A stretch of DNA of 41,034 nt from Bacteroidales bacterium (GTDB lineage Bacteria; Bacteroidota; Bacteroidia; Bacteroidales; UBA1715): the NCBI GenBank assembly GCA_027858745.1, contig JAQICB010000130.1, positions 1 through 41,034 of the forward strand, written 5' to 3'. Shown here piece after piece: positions 16,812-26,102 of this stretch. The position numbers and the translations under genes are program-made. The stretch's first letter is position 1, and every line of letters starts with the position of its first letter. The notes under the pieces were generated by a model, which was not told the origin of the DNA, did not search any database, and saw only the letters and a program-made list of their open reading frames with translations.

Positions 16812-17594
16812 TTGAATACACGAAAAAACATATATTTTGCATCAGATTTTCATCTGGGATATCCTGACATTCAATCAGGTAAAGAACGTGAAAAACTAAT
16901 CATAGAATGGTTAGACAGCATAAAACCTACATGCAAAGAGCTCTACCTTTTAGGAGATGTTTTTGATTTTTGGTACGAATACACATGGGTTGTACCCAAA
17001 GGACACATACGATTTTTAGGCAAACTTGCTGAATTTGTTGATGATGGCATTCCGGTATATATTTTCAAAGGAAATCATGATCAATGGTATAAATCATACC
17101 TAAGCTCAGAAATTGGTGTTGAAATTTTCGAAAAACCTATTATTCGGGAATACGGTGGCAAGAAATTCTATATTCACCATGGGCATGCCTTGGGAACATA
17201 CGACAAAGGAATGAACTTTCTCTATGCCTGTTTCAGCAATCGCATATTACAATGGCTTTTTAGCAGAATTCACCCCAACACAGCATTTGGCATAGCTCAC
17301 CGATGGTCGTCGCACAACAGAAAAGCAAAAGTATACGAATCGGGCACTTATTTTGGAGACGATAAAGAATGGCAACTTCTGTATGCAAAAGACATCCTTC
17401 AAACAGAAAATATACATTACTTTATTTTCGGGCATCGCCACATTACGGTTAACAAACAAATAAGTGAAACGAGTTCGTACATTAATACAGGAAATTGGAT
17501 TACAAACACATCATATGCAGTGTTTGACGGCACAGAACTTCATTTGAAAATATTTAAACCGGAACTATTCCCTAATCAAAAAATTTTCACCTAA
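16812..17594 (+). CDS. lpxH: UDP-2,3-diacylglucosamine diphosphatase
   Basis: Hydrolyses UDP-2,3-diacylglucosamine to lipid X and UMP in lipid A synthesis; a peripheral inner-membrane calcineurin-like phosphoesterase that uses manganese in the characterised members. Metal-binding motifs: D12-x-H14 (SDFHLG), GDVFDFW (48-54), GNHD (87-90), HHGH (122-125) and GHRH (207-210). Length (260) fits the family. No ATG is available; the TTG at 16812 lies about 12 bases after the predicted transcription start and begins right before the first conserved strand. The frame is open further upstream, but that part precedes the promoter. The stop overlaps the ATG of the next gene (TAATG). Confidence 0.9.
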   Translation: MNTRKNIYFASDFHLGYPDIQSGKEREKLIIEWLDSIKPTCKELYLLGDVFDFWYEYTWVVPKGHIRFLGKLAEFVDDGIPVYIFKGNHDQWYKSYLSSEIGVEIFEKPIIREYGGKKFYIHHGHALGTYDKGMNFLYACFSNRILQWLFSRIHPNTAFGIAHRWSSHNRKAKVYESGTYFGDDKEWQLLYAKDILQTENIHYFIFGHRHITVNKQISETSSYINTGNWITNTSYAVFDGTELHLKIFKPELFPNQKIFT

Positions 17595-18211
17595 TGATTA
17601 ACTGCAATTCAGTTACCATATCATTTAATAAACAAGCTATTGTGCACGATTTCTCCTGTCACATTAAGACTTCAGAAAAAGCAATTTTGCACGGAAATTC
17701 AGGTAGTGGAAAAAGTTCTATTATAAAAGCAATAATGGGTTTTACGCCATATTCAGGAGAAATTTCAGTCAACGACACTATTGTTTCTCCCGAAACAATT
17801 CATGCTATTCGTTCGCAGATATTTTATCTTCACCAAAACATTCATTTTCACGAAGAAACCGTGCAGCACACCATAGAATCAATTTGTGCATTTCAACACA
17901 ATTCAATCAATTGTGACGAACACACAATTTTAAAAGTACTACACAGCTGTTTTCTTCACAAAAGCATATTATTGCAAAACATAAGTTCCCTTTCGGGAGG
18001 TGAACGTCAGCGAATAGGATTGTGTATTGGTATATTACTAAACAAACCCATATGGCTTCTCGATGAGCCGTTTAACGGACTCGACGAGGATACAAAAACT
18101 GCCTGCGTACAGCATATTTTAGAAATTGATGCAAGCATGATTATCGTAACACACGACAAAAGTTGGGATTCAAAATTATTTACACAAATAGACCTTAATG
18201 GGAGCCGTTGA
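17594..18211 (+). CDS. fetA: ABC transporter ATPase of an iron-export-type (FetA-like) pair
   Basis: A 205-residue ATP-binding subunit with Walker A GNSGSGKSS (34-42), Q-loop Q81, signature LSGGERQR (133-140), Walker B IWLLDEPF (153-160) and switch H187. It overlaps lpxH by one base and the permease gene by 14 bases, so translation is coupled. The FetA name rests on the partner, which belongs to the FetB family; the ATPase alone would be assigned only as a generic ABC protein. In E. coli FetAB exports iron and protects against iron-driven oxidative stress. Confidence 0.75.
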   Translation: MINCNSVTISFNKQAIVHDFSCHIKTSEKAILHGNSGSGKSSIIKAIMGFTPYSGEISVNDTIVSPETIHAIRSQIFYLHQNIHFHEETVQHTIESICAFQHNSINCDEHTILKVLHSCFLHKSILLQNISSLSGGERQRIGLCIGILLNKPIWLLDEPFNGLDEDTKTACVQHILEIDASMIIVTHDKSWDSKLFTQIDLNGSR

Positions 18212-18989
18212 TATATCATATTGGTCGATGTTGTGGGCATTTGTATTACTTATTCCGGTAGTACTTGTCGGGATATATTTGCGTCTTGGATTTGTTACAG
18301 ATTTACTTATAGCTACCGGCAGGATGACCCTACAACTTGCCTTAGTTGCAGTATATTTAGAATTTTTATTCAAACTCAACAATACTTGGCTCAATATAAC
18401 ATATGGATTACTTATGGCAAGTATTGCCGGCTTGGCCATCATTCAATCGAGCAAAATTTCGTATCGATTGTTCTGGAAATCTGTCATTCTTTCTATCATT
18501 ATCCCTTATTCTGTCGTGCTCATATTTTTTAATTCGGTGATTATACAAATAGAACATATTTTTGATGCTCAATACATTATAGTAGTCGGGGGTATGATTT
18601 TGGGTAATATTCTCGGGATAAATATTTTTGTGCTTTCGAGTTTTTGCAAAACAGCACACACCGAAAACAATACTTATTTAAGTATGATTGGCATGGGAGC
18701 GAGCAAAACAGAAGCACTGCTCCCAATAATAGTTCATACTATACGCATCACATTTATGCCAACCATTGCAAAAATGGCAACCATTGGTTTAGTCTCGCTC
18801 CCGGGCATGATGACCGGACAAATTTTAGGAGGCTCATCGCCAACAATAGCTATTAAATACCAAATTGCCATTATGCTTGCAATACTGTGCTCTGGCTTTT
18901 TGAGTATTTGCCTGCAAATATTTTTTGCACTCAAAGTTGCATATAACGATTATGATGTATTACATTCGTCAGTATTTCGAAAAAAATAA
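18198..18989 (+). CDS. fetB: FetB-family (UPF0014) ABC transporter permease
   Basis: A 263-residue protein with about seven membrane helices. The conserved region MIGMGASKTEALLPIIVHTIR (about 163-183) and GLVSLPGMMTGQILGGSSP (about 195-213) followed by IKYQIAIM is diagnostic for the FetB/UPF0014 family. With the preceding ATPase it should form an exporter, by analogy with E. coli FetAB for iron. The next gene, a CDF efflux protein, starts 12 bases on, which reinforces a metal-export theme. Confidence 0.88.
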   Translation: MGAVDISYWSMLWAFVLLIPVVLVGIYLRLGFVTDLLIATGRMTLQLALVAVYLEFLFKLNNTWLNITYGLLMASIAGLAIIQSSKISYRLFWKSVILSIIIPYSVVLIFFNSVIIQIEHIFDAQYIIVVGGMILGNILGINIFVLSSFCKTAHTENNTYLSMIGMGASKTEALLPIIVHTIRITFMPTIAKMATIGLVSLPGMMTGQILGGSSPTIAIKYQIAIMLAILCSGFLSICLQIFFALKVAYNDYDVLHSSVFRKK

Positions 18990-19001
18990 TTTTACACCGA
19001 T

Positions 19002-19880
19002 ATGTCTCAAGAAAACAGAAACAAACTTGTCATGCAAACTGCTATTATTGCCATAGTAGTAAATAGTGCATTATTTATCGGAAAATACATAGCCGGCGTT
19101 CAGACCGATTCGGTTGCACTTATTGCCGACGCATGGCACACATTATCGGATTCTATAAGCTCCGTTATTTTACTTGTTGGCATGTGGTTTGCAAAAAAAC
19201 CGGCAGACAAAGAGCACCCTTTTGGACATGGAAGAATAGAACTTATTGTCACACTGTTTATAGGATTTTTATTGTTGCTTATTTCCATCAATTTTTTTAT
19301 TGAATCATACGACAAATTTTTAAATCATGAAGTTGTACATTATTCACGATTTGCTATTATCATTACCATTGTGTCACTCGTAATAAAAGAAGGTCTGGCA
19401 CAATATAGTTTCAACATCGGAAACAAAAGCGATTCCCAAGCACTCAAAGCAGACGGATGGCACCACCGAAGCGATGCAATTACCTCATTAATAATCCTTA
19501 TTGGCATATTTGCAGCTCCCTATGTATGGTGGATAGATATTTTATTAGGATTTCTCGTTTCGCTTGTCATTTTATACACGGCATTCGACATTATTAAAGA
19601 AGCCATTTCGAGTATTATTGGTGAAACAGCAGACCAAAAATTAGATACAGAAATTAAAAACATATGCAAGAACACGCTCAACAAAGATGTTCAGGTACAC
19701 CACATTCATTTACATAATTACGGCGTACACAAAGAAGTAACCTTTCATATTTGTTTACCCGATGCAATGAGCATTAAACAAGCTCACGATATATCGAATT
19801 CATTAGAATTAGCAGTGTATAAACAACTCAATATTGTGGCAACAATTCACATAGATCCGGAAAATGAATGTTGCGAATAG
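19002..19880 (+). CDS. Cation diffusion facilitator, zinc-type metal site
   Basis: A 292-residue efflux carrier (divalent metal/proton antiporter) with six membrane helices and a cytoplasmic C-terminal domain (about 205-290). The transport site is H46-x-x-x-D50 in helix 2 (DAWHTLSD) and H154-x-x-x-D158 in helix 5 (DGWHHRSD). By the usual subfamily rule HD-HD indicates the zinc group, whereas iron/zinc members such as YiiP have DxxxD in helix 2. The histidine-rich VHHIHLHNYG in the C-terminal domain may bind metal too. It is last in the lpxH-fetA-fetB unit, so this cluster probably exports more than one metal. Confidence 0.9.
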   Translation: MSQENRNKLVMQTAIIAIVVNSALFIGKYIAGVQTDSVALIADAWHTLSDSISSVILLVGMWFAKKPADKEHPFGHGRIELIVTLFIGFLLLLISINFFIESYDKFLNHEVVHYSRFAIIITIVSLVIKEGLAQYSFNIGNKSDSQALKADGWHHRSDAITSLIILIGIFAAPYVWWIDILLGFLVSLVILYTAFDIIKEAISSIIGETADQKLDTEIKNICKNTLNKDVQVHHIHLHNYGVHKEVTFHICLPDAMSIKQAHDISNSLELAVYKQLNIVATIHIDPENECCE

Positions 19881-19930
19881 GGTGATTTTCACTGTTCAGA
19901 ATCTTGTTCAACATAGACGAATTAAGAGAA

Positions 19931-20005
19931 GGAGTTGATTATCGAGGCACATTTTTGAATAATAGCGAGCTCTAGTGAAAAATGTAATGCAGAGAATCAA
20001 CTTTT
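19931..20005. repeat. structured repeat element, copy B (covarying two-stem hairpin)
   Basis: Outer stem AGTTGATT (19933-19940) with AATCAACT (19995-20002), 8 bp plus flanking G-T pairs. Inner stem ACATTTTT (19949-19956) with AAAAATGT (19978-19985), 8 bp. The apical loop GAATAATAGCGAGCTCTAGTG is almost the same as in copy C (40716-40790), and the internal-loop strands ATCGAGGC and AATGCAGAG are also shared. Stem sequences differ between copies yet remain fully paired. Upstream, GATTTTCACTGTTCAGAAT (19883-19901) may be a decayed terminal repeat of the MITE-like family. It fills the spacer after the CDF gene. Confidence 0.65.
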
Positions 20006-20053
20006 TTATACAAGAAATTACATGTGCGTGTTTTAGTATATCAATAAATTACG

Positions 20054-20061
20054 TACTTTTG
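20054..20061 (+). promoter_or_regulatory. -7 box of the T9SS cargo gene
   Basis: TACTTTTG, about 43 bases before the ATG at 20104, with TTTAG about 17 bases upstream as a weak -33 candidate. Confidence 0.4.
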
Positions 20062-20103
20062 CGTTATTCTCTTTGTGAGTATAATGGTAATTAATACATC
20101 TAT

Positions 20104-21309
20104 ATGATAAAACATATTATTTGTTGGGCACTTGTTTTTCTTTTTGTCTCAGTTTATGGGCAAAACACAGCTGATTTTCAACTACTTGATTCTCGAAAAA
20201 ATATAATGTGCTACACCGAACGTGCCAATGGAATTCCACAAAAAAACACAACTGCCATTTTCAGAAATAAATCAACCTGTGATGGGGAATGCTTATACGT
20301 ATGGGAATCGGGAGAACCTAACACCGAACAAAACATTGTAAAAAACGAAGATGATTTTGAATACACCTACACACAAGATGGCAGACACACGGTACATCTT
20401 CAGCTTATAAACAAAGCATCAATTCCTGACAGTATTTACAATCAAAACATCATTTCGGTTATAAAAAATTCGGAAACCTCCGATTCTGTCGATATACAAA
20501 TTACGTATTTGGGTGGCGATAATGTAGAAAAAATTGCTCAAATACGAATTGATGCCGACAATTATGACAGTCCCGAAAATACAAAAGAAATTGTTGTTTA
20601 TAGTCCGCTCGTTTCGGGTAACAACTTTACCTATGAAATAGATGACCCAAGCACAATGGAACAACCCGCTCCACTTCAATCTTTTTCATATAATTTACAA
20701 GTTGACCGAGAGAATTTTAAACCTCATAAGCTTGATTATTGGACGTACTATTGGGAAATTTATAACAGTGACGAAAACAATGAACCCACCAAACAGATTT
20801 ATGAATTCAACACCGATTCTTTAACTTATTTATTCACATTTCCGCTCGAAAATTATGATCCGGGATATTACGTAAAGCTCAAAATTGCACTTGACACTTC
20901 ACAGTTTGAAGATAGTGAGGTGATAGATTATCACGATTTGTGGGAATGCGTTGCTTCTCAACATGTTATTATTCCGGTTACCGACTACTTTTTTACCGAA
21001 GAAACTCGTACAGAAAATGATGTCAAAAATCGAGATGCAAAAATACCAAACATATTTACGCCGGGAGGAAATGACGAAAATGAGGTGTTTTATTTCAACA
21101 CCAACGGTATTGACCTTTTTACGGTATATGTGTACAACAGCTGGGGAGATTTAGTGTATACAAAAGAGGCCCAAACGATTACCTGGGCAGGCGAAGATAA
21201 TGCCGGAAGAGATTGTCCTTCAGGAACTTATTATTATGTTATTTTTTCAGACAAAAAAGATGAACGTCATGAAACAGGTGGCTATATCCACTTATTTAGG
21301 CAAGAATAA
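20104..21309 (+). CDS. Secreted protein with T9SS type B (gliding-motility-associated) C-terminal sorting domain
   Basis: 401 residues: signal peptide (1-20, ending VYGQ), two beta-sandwich or PKD-like regions (about 35-130 and 195-290) and a C-terminal sorting domain (about 308-401). The last carries the hallmark IPNIFTPGGNDENEVF, later VYVYNSWGDLVY, and the end pattern CPSGTYYYVIF. Such proteins cross the inner membrane by Sec and the outer membrane by the type IX secretion system. No catalytic domain is visible; adhesion or surface structure is more likely than an enzyme. The next gene follows after 37 bases. Confidence 0.85.
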   Translation: MIKHIICWALVFLFVSVYGQNTADFQLLDSRKNIMCYTERANGIPQKNTTAIFRNKSTCDGECLYVWESGEPNTEQNIVKNEDDFEYTYTQDGRHTVHLQLINKASIPDSIYNQNIISVIKNSETSDSVDIQITYLGGDNVEKIAQIRIDADNYDSPENTKEIVVYSPLVSGNNFTYEIDDPSTMEQPAPLQSFSYNLQVDRENFKPHKLDYWTYYWEIYNSDENNEPTKQIYEFNTDSLTYLFTFPLENYDPGYYVKLKIALDTSQFEDSEVIDYHDLWECVASQHVIIPVTDYFFTEETRTENDVKNRDAKIPNIFTPGGNDENEVFYFNTNGIDLFTVYVYNSWGDLVYTKEAQTITWAGEDNAGRDCPSGTYYYVIFSDKKDERHETGGYIHLFRQE

Positions 21310-21346
21310 ATATTTCGGAATTTACAAACGAGGGTGAGATATAATC

Positions 21347-22930
21347 ATGTGGTTTTTAGACAAAAAAATAAATACAAGTATTTATTTCGGAATTTTAATT
21401 TTTTCGTCATTACTCCTCGTGTGGGGTAATTTATTCGTCACACTTTCCTCTTACTTTTTACTCAGTTTTTGGATTCTCGAAGGTAATTATAAAGAGAAAT
21501 TCAATCGCTTATTTTCGTCTGTCACACCCATAGCATTTCTTATGATTTATGCGGTGATTCTCGCATGGTCTGCAATTCAGATTCCTGAAAAAGATGCGTT
21601 TAAAGAAATATGGCAAAATGCACCGCTCCTTGTATATGCACTCGTTATTGGTAGTCGGGAAAAACTGACTCATATACAATTTCGTTCTGTTGTCCTTGTT
21701 TTTTTATTTTCAATTACCACAAACACACTGTTTAATTTTGTGCAATTTCATTTATTTCAAAGCGATTACACTGATATACGAAACATCAGCTTTTTCATGT
21801 CATACATTCGCATAGCACTTTATACACTTATGGGAATTGCTATTTGTGCCTATTACCTCTTTTTTTCACGTACAAAACACTTTACACAAAAACAAAACAA
21901 TATTCTTATTGCCTGTTTGCTCTGGCTCATATTTTTCATTTTCTACGTAGGCTCTATTACCGGTTACATAATATTTATCACATTATTGGTTGTCAGTGCT
22001 TTTTCATATACATTACAACACAAAAAAGCACACATACAAGTCATTTCATTCAGCATTATAGTGTTTCTTTTTGCCTATATTACTGTTATTCTCTACGAAG
22101 AAATTACTCTCTTTACCAATCCCGACACAATTGAAGTTGCAGAACTTGATTCTGTAACACTTTTAGACAATCCATACCAAAAATTTTCTGCGAACGGAAT
22201 TATCGAAAACGGACATTGGGTAAACCTGTACATTTGCAAAAAAGAACTTTTTGATTCATGGCATAAATACAGTTCGATTTCGCTCAAATCGTATGATAAA
22301 AAGAAACAGCCAATTAAAAGTACGCTCATTCGGTATATGACATCAAAAAATCTCCGAAAAGATGCATCCGGACTTAAACAACTTACTAAAACTGATATTT
22401 CTCACATAGAAAATGGATTAACCAATTATCGATTTGCACAAAATTATAATTTACGAAACCGTATTTACGAAACCGTGTGGGAATTTCATACTTATTTACA
22501 AGGCAACAGTCCTGCCGGGCATTCTGTTACCCAACGATTCGAGTTTGTAAAATGTGCAATTGAAGTCATTAAAAAATATCCTGTGTGGGGAACTGGACCT
22601 GCTTATGTGGTTTCTGAATTACACACACAATATCCGCAACAAGACATCCGTCTTCCGAAGCAATATTGGCACAAACCACACAATCAGTTTGTTTTGTTTT
22701 TATTGCAGTATGGAATTGTAGGTTTTATAATTATTACAGCGTCCTTACTAATTATTTTTTATAAAGGATTTCAAAGCAAAAAAACTTTAGCAATCAGTTG
22801 GACGGTTATTGTTGTAATTTCATTTTTAAACGAAGATATGCTCGACACGATTAACGGCTTAGTTTTCTTTGCATTTTTCGGCTGTCTCTTTTTGTGTTCA
22901 CGCCCCCATTCAAGTCAAAAATTAACATAA
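21347..22930 (+). CDS. O-antigen ligase/polymerase-like membrane protein (Wzy_C type)
   Basis: 527 residues with roughly eleven membrane helices and one large hydrophilic loop (about 265-430) before the last helices. The segment YPVWGTGPAYV, followed by KPHNQFVLFLLQYGIVGF, matches the conserved region of the Wzy_C/O-antigen ligase family, in which a histidine of the large periplasmic loop is important. Family members join or polymerise undecaprenyl-linked glycans in the periplasm; ligase and polymerase cannot be separated from sequence alone. Spacing suggests co-transcription with the T9SS cargo gene. Confidence 0.75.
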   Translation: MWFLDKKINTSIYFGILIFSSLLLVWGNLFVTLSSYFLLSFWILEGNYKEKFNRLFSSVTPIAFLMIYAVILAWSAIQIPEKDAFKEIWQNAPLLVYALVIGSREKLTHIQFRSVVLVFLFSITTNTLFNFVQFHLFQSDYTDIRNISFFMSYIRIALYTLMGIAICAYYLFFSRTKHFTQKQNNILIACLLWLIFFIFYVGSITGYIIFITLLVVSAFSYTLQHKKAHIQVISFSIIVFLFAYITVILYEEITLFTNPDTIEVAELDSVTLLDNPYQKFSANGIIENGHWVNLYICKKELFDSWHKYSSISLKSYDKKKQPIKSTLIRYMTSKNLRKDASGLKQLTKTDISHIENGLTNYRFAQNYNLRNRIYETVWEFHTYLQGNSPAGHSVTQRFEFVKCAIEVIKKYPVWGTGPAYVVSELHTQYPQQDIRLPKQYWHKPHNQFVLFLLQYGIVGFIIITASLLIIFYKGFQSKKTLAISWTVIVVISFLNEDMLDTINGLVFFAFFGCLFLCSRPHSSQKLT

Positions 22931-22957
22931 AACATCAGTATATATAACGGAATCATG

Positions 22958-22965
22958 TATATTTG
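22958..22965 (+). promoter_or_regulatory. -7 box of the SPOR protein gene
   Basis: TATATTTG, 21 bases before the ATG at 22987. Confidence 0.45.
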
Positions 22966-22986
22966 TAATCAGATAATATAAAAACT

Positions 22987-23463
22987 ATGCGGTACTTATT
23001 TATTTTTATAGCACTTTTTTTTGCATTTTTCACCTACGCTCAAGACAATAATTCTGAAGATAGCACACAAGTATTTTCAAGCTTGCATACCATAAAAAAT
23101 GCGGAACAAGGGTCTATTCATATATATCAAGATCCACTTATTACCGAATTAGTCGCACGACATATTCAAAACAACGAAGCACAAGAAAACAGTATTATCG
23201 GTTGGCGAATCCAAATATACAACTCCACCGGCAAAGAAACTCGTTCCGACGCATTAAAAGTTCGTTCAGAATTTTTATCACAATATCCCGATCTTAAAAC
23301 ATACGTTATATATCAACCTCCCATTTTCAAAATTCGCGTTGGTGATTTTCGTACACGCGAAGAAGCATACTATTTCTACAAGCTCATAATCAAAGATTAT
23401 CCGGTTTCGTATATGATAAAAGACGATATTATGCTACCTGAGTTACGAAACAATTGGAAATAA
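22987..23463 (+). CDS. SPOR-domain periplasmic protein
   Basis: 158 residues: signal peptide (1-19, FFTYAQ), a short linker, and a SPOR domain at about 70-145 (GWRIQIYNSTGKETRSDA, then IFKIRVGDFRTREEAYYFY). SPOR domains bind denuded glycan strands of peptidoglycan, typically at division sites. The protein is nearly all SPOR, so it may act as a localiser or competitor and not as an enzyme. It has its own promoter. Confidence 0.85.
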   Translation: MRYLFIFIALFFAFFTYAQDNNSEDSTQVFSSLHTIKNAEQGSIHIYQDPLITELVARHIQNNEAQENSIIGWRIQIYNSTGKETRSDALKVRSEFLSQYPDLKTYVIYQPPIFKIRVGDFRTREEAYYFYKLIIKDYPVSYMIKDDIMLPELRNNWK

Positions 23464-23584
23464 TGCAAGCATACACGAGAAATACCCTCATCTTAAAAAA
23501 TAGTTCCTTTACAGTATTCTTATTGAAATATATATAGTATTTTTGAATAAATTGTCTGTTTATCAGTTTAATAATACAAAACAA

Positions 23585-23592
23585 TAGTTTTG
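23585..23592 (+). promoter_or_regulatory. -7 box of the AsmA-like gene
   Basis: TAGTTTTG, 11 bases before the ATG at 23604; the leader would be only about 6 bases. Confidence 0.45.
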
Positions 23593-23603
23593 CACTGAGA
23601 GAT

Positions 23604-26096
23604 ATGAAGCGAAAAATAACAAAAATAAGCATCTGGATTGTTGGTATAATAGCTTTTTTCGGCATTGTAGCAAGTATTATTTCATACATGTATCGTGAGG
23701 AGATAATAGAATTTGTAAGTCAAGAATTAGGTGAACAAATTGACGGAACCGTAACTACCGAAAAAGTTGATTTGTCTTTTTTTAGTAATTTTCCGAATAT
23801 TTCTATTCAATTACACACAGTGATTGCCCTTTCAACCGAAACCGGTAAACCACACTATGCCTCATGCAATACAGACACCGCATTATATGCCGAAACCATA
23901 AATTTTGCATTCAACCCCTTCGATTTTTTACAAAAAAAATTTAATGTACGAAAAATCTCAATTCACAATGCTCATATAAATTTCATTTACGATTCTCAAA
24001 ATAAGCACAATTGGATGTTTCTCAAAGAATCATCCGACAGAACATCGGAAACCTTTCTGGAACTTTCGAAAATTTCATTAGACAACACATCATTCCGGTA
24101 TTTTGATATTGAAACGAAATTATACGAACGAGTACATATTTCAGATGCAGACATTTCGGGAAGCTTCACCCCTTCGGGATTTATTCTTTCGGGAAAAGCA
24201 GAAGTCGCACACACACACTTAATTATACACCCCGACACATTTATAAACCCTATTACAGCTACTGCAAACTTTACAATTGAACAAAAAAATGACAGCCTTC
24301 ATCTTACTCACATTCAAATCAACAATAACGATTTCACCATTTCAGGTTCAGGCACAATTGCCGATTCGGACGAAATAATGCTACACTTTTCGGCAGACAT
24401 TTCAGACATACCATCTTTTTCGGGAACACTACCCGATTTCATTTCGTCAAGCATTCGTAGCTATGAATTTACCGGAAATTTGAAGTTAAACGGCACCATT
24501 TCGGGTTCTACACAAGCCAATCGTTCACTGGCATTACAAACAAATTTTTCGGCACAAAATGGCTCTTTACACATTGATGAAAATACAATAACATTCAACG
24601 GAACCGGCATAATCTCAAGTAATGATATTACACAAACAAATAAGTATTCACTCTACAAAGCAGATGTAGAGGCAGCATACAAAGAAAATTCATTCTTAGG
24701 AACCTTATCCGTTTTAGATTTTGACAATCCCGACATAAAACTCGAAGGAACAATCAAAAGCACATTAGAATCTTTTGAAGATATTATTTCATCAGAGGGA
24801 TACAGTATGAGTGGCACAACATCCGGAATCATTAGTTGGCACGGAAAGCTTTCGGAATTAACGGATTTTTCAGCACACTTTTTTACTAAAACCAAACTTG
24901 AGTTTGCCGGCACTATTTCCAATTTCAATCTTTCGGCACCAGATGATTCTCCCTACAATTTGTCTGACGTCTCCGGAACATTTTCTCTCAGCAATGAACA
25001 AATTGCAATCGATTCAATACAGGGTCTCATACAAAAAAGCCCTTTTGTAGTTTCCGGCACCATTACCTCGTTTTTGCCGGCCTTATTTTTTGACTCACAA
25101 CATGCACAGTATGATGTAAAAGCATACATCGAATCAATTGACGCAAATCCTTTTGTTTCTCACTACGAATCCTTAGGAGACCCAAAAAATACCTCAACGC
25201 ATAAAGGTCGAATTTTCTGTTCATCACAACGATTTGTGTATGATGTATACGATTTGCAAAATGTACAATGTGAATTGCAATTTTCGGATAATGTTATTGC
25301 TTTTAAACATGCAAAATTTGAATCTCTTAACGGAACATGCAAAGCAACAACAAAAGTTCGCTACGGACATAATAATATTATATGTGAAGGAAACATATTC
25401 ATACAAGATGTGTCGACCAAACAGCTTTTTAAAACATTTAATAATTTTGATCAAGAATTTCTTACTGAAGAACAAATTGACGGAAACATTACCAGCGATA
25501 TTTCATTTAACGTTATCCTGAACAAGAATTGGGAACCGATATATCCACAAATGTACATAGTTGCCGACGTTCTCATAAAAGACGGGAGTATTTCGGACTT
25601 TGAGCCATTTATTGAAATGGGAAGCAAACTCAAAGTTGAAGAATTCAACACCGTCGAATTTAAAGAAATGCATAACACCATTCTCATAAAACAAGACACC
25701 TTATACATTCCCAAAATGGATATTATTACCAATGCATTTCAAATGGTATTATCCGGGAAACATTCTTTAAGTGGTAATTTTCAATATTTTCTGTCGGTTG
25801 ACATGAAAAAAACTCTTTCGAACCGATTTCGTAAAAACAACAATATGGAAGATTTTGGTGAAATAGAACAAACAACAGATGGTGACATGCGAATTCCCGT
25901 GAAAATAATCGGAAATGCCGACAAATTTTCTATTGATTTTGACTTCAAACAAAAACTTGAACACGTAAAAGAAGGGTTTCAACGGCAAAAAGATGATTGG
26001 CAAGAGATTTTTAATAAAAATGCTACTGAAAAACAAAAAAATGAAAAAGAACAGGAAGAACCGATACAAACAGATTTTGAAATTCAATTTGATTAA
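23604..26096 (+). CDS. AsmA-family envelope protein
   Basis: 830 residues: an N-terminal membrane anchor (9-29), then the AsmA-like N-terminal segment (GEQIDGTVTTEKVDLSFF), a long run of beta-strand repeats typical of the AsmA/TamB group, and an AsmA-like C-terminal region (about 590-770, ending GDMRIPVKIIGNADKFSIDF). A highly charged tail rich in Lys/Glu closes the protein. AsmA-like proteins form periplasmic grooves that move phospholipids between membranes. The downstream kinase gene starts 6 bases after the stop, so the two are probably co-transcribed. Confidence 0.8.
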   Translation: MKRKITKISIWIVGIIAFFGIVASIISYMYREEIIEFVSQELGEQIDGTVTTEKVDLSFFSNFPNISIQLHTVIALSTETGKPHYASCNTDTALYAETINFAFNPFDFLQKKFNVRKISIHNAHINFIYDSQNKHNWMFLKESSDRTSETFLELSKISLDNTSFRYFDIETKLYERVHISDADISGSFTPSGFILSGKAEVAHTHLIIHPDTFINPITATANFTIEQKNDSLHLTHIQINNNDFTISGSGTIADSDEIMLHFSADISDIPSFSGTLPDFISSSIRSYEFTGNLKLNGTISGSTQANRSLALQTNFSAQNGSLHIDENTITFNGTGIISSNDITQTNKYSLYKADVEAAYKENSFLGTLSVLDFDNPDIKLEGTIKSTLESFEDIISSEGYSMSGTTSGIISWHGKLSELTDFSAHFFTKTKLEFAGTISNFNLSAPDDSPYNLSDVSGTFSLSNEQIAIDSIQGLIQKSPFVVSGTITSFLPALFFDSQHAQYDVKAYIESIDANPFVSHYESLGDPKNTSTHKGRIFCSSQRFVYDVYDLQNVQCELQFSDNVIAFKHAKFESLNGTCKATTKVRYGHNNIICEGNIFIQDVSTKQLFKTFNNFDQEFLTEEQIDGNITSDISFNVILNKNWEPIYPQMYIVADVLIKDGSISDFEPFIEMGSKLKVEEFNTVEFKEMHNTILIKQDTLYIPKMDIITNAFQMVLSGKHSLSGNFQYFLSVDMKKTLSNRFRKNNNMEDFGEIEQTTDGDMRIPVKIIGNADKFSIDFDFKQKLEHVKEGFQRQKDDWQEIFNKNATEKQKNEKEQEEPIQTDFEIQFD

Positions 26097-26102
26097 TGCA
26101 TA

